From Paracoccaceae bacterium (GTDB taxonomy: Bacteria > Pseudomonadota > Alphaproteobacteria > Rhodobacterales > Rhodobacteraceae), in NCBI GenBank assembly GCA_015487335.1, contig WFPZ01000128.1, positions 1 to 5,428 on the forward strand: a stretch of DNA of 5,428 nt, read 5' to 3'. The stretch's first letter is position 1; each line of letters starts with the position of its first letter. The position numbers were made by a program, and so were the translations under genes. Below, in pieces: positions 5,296 to 5,428 of the stretch. Below the pieces are notes generated by a model, which saw only the letters and a list, made by a program, of their open reading frames with translations, was not told the origin of the DNA and searched no databases.

Positions 5296-5428
5296 GAATG
5301 GCCCTTCTGCTGGAACGTTCGCCCCGGCGCATAGCGCGGCGCAAACGGACGGTCATTGATCTGGGTCATGTTTTCGGAAGGGACAGGGCGGATGGCAAGC
5401 CTGTGCATCCCCCCTGCGGCTTTCTCAC
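5292..5428 (-). CDS. Possible C-terminal end of an upstream gene (cut by window edge)
   Basis: On the minus strand an open frame enters from the right edge and ends in TGA (5292-5294), giving 44 residues with the tail MTQINDRPFAPRYAPGRTFQ then QKGHS. I do not recognise it. In GC-rich DNA 44 open codons is weak evidence. The support is the four-base ATGA overlap with the next gene, the usual sign of a coupled operon, and a mainly G/C third codon position. It could instead be a separate 25-residue frame starting at ATG 5369 (no strong ribosome binding site), or be non-coding leader. Confidence 0.35.
   Translation of the reverse strand, partial: EKAAGGMHRLAIRPVPSENMTQINDRPFAPRYAPGRTFQQKGHS

Noticed and set aside
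4849..5334. 161-residue plus-strand frame
   Set aside because: It runs antisense through the small membrane protein gene and gives a charged low-complexity product; the minus-strand reading has a ribosome binding site and two clean membrane helices.

Overview
The window looks like a piece of a high-GC alphaproteobacterial genome, most likely Rhodobacterales (roseobacter or Paracoccus-like). The basis is strong G/C bias at third codon positions, an Xsc protein of the form I recall from roseobacters, and a small two-helix membrane protein of a type I associate with that order. No rRNA, tRNA, CRISPR array, insertion sequence or phage gene was seen.

Layout, left to right. Positions 1-261 (minus) hold the N-terminal part of RfbC/RmlC, dTDP-4-dehydrorhamnose 3,5-epimerase, cut by the window edge. 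A 171-bp divergent spacer follows. Then comes a tight plus-strand pair: xsc (433-2208, sulfoacetaldehyde acetyltransferase) and ackA (2210-3337, acetate kinase), separated by one base. Converging on them from the minus strand is a four-helix cytochrome b561 (3443-3922). It is preceded on the same strand by a small exported four-cysteine protein (4072-4437), with a 22-nt perfect GC-rich palindrome just after its stop. About 670 bp without a credible gene follows (4438-5109). At the right edge lies a 61-residue two-helix membrane protein (5110-5295, minus), whose start codon overlaps by ATGA the stop of another minus-strand reading frame that runs off the window.

How the genes work together. 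Xsc cleaves sulfoacetaldehyde, the common intermediate of taurine, isethionate, sulfoacetate and related C2-sulfonate breakdown, into sulfite and acetyl phosphate. In the familiar taurine clusters the acetyl phosphate goes to acetyl-CoA through Pta. Here the coupled partner is AckA, which would give acetate plus ATP. The window therefore encodes a compact C2-sulfonate-to-ATP module, but no sulfonate transporter, no enzyme forming sulfoacetaldehyde, and no sulfite oxidase or exporter. The b561 and the exported protein may form a membrane/periplasm redox unit, but nothing in the sequence ties them to sulfonate metabolism. I found no convincing undescribed system. The xsc-ackA coupling and the exported protein/b561 pair are the points most worth a second look.
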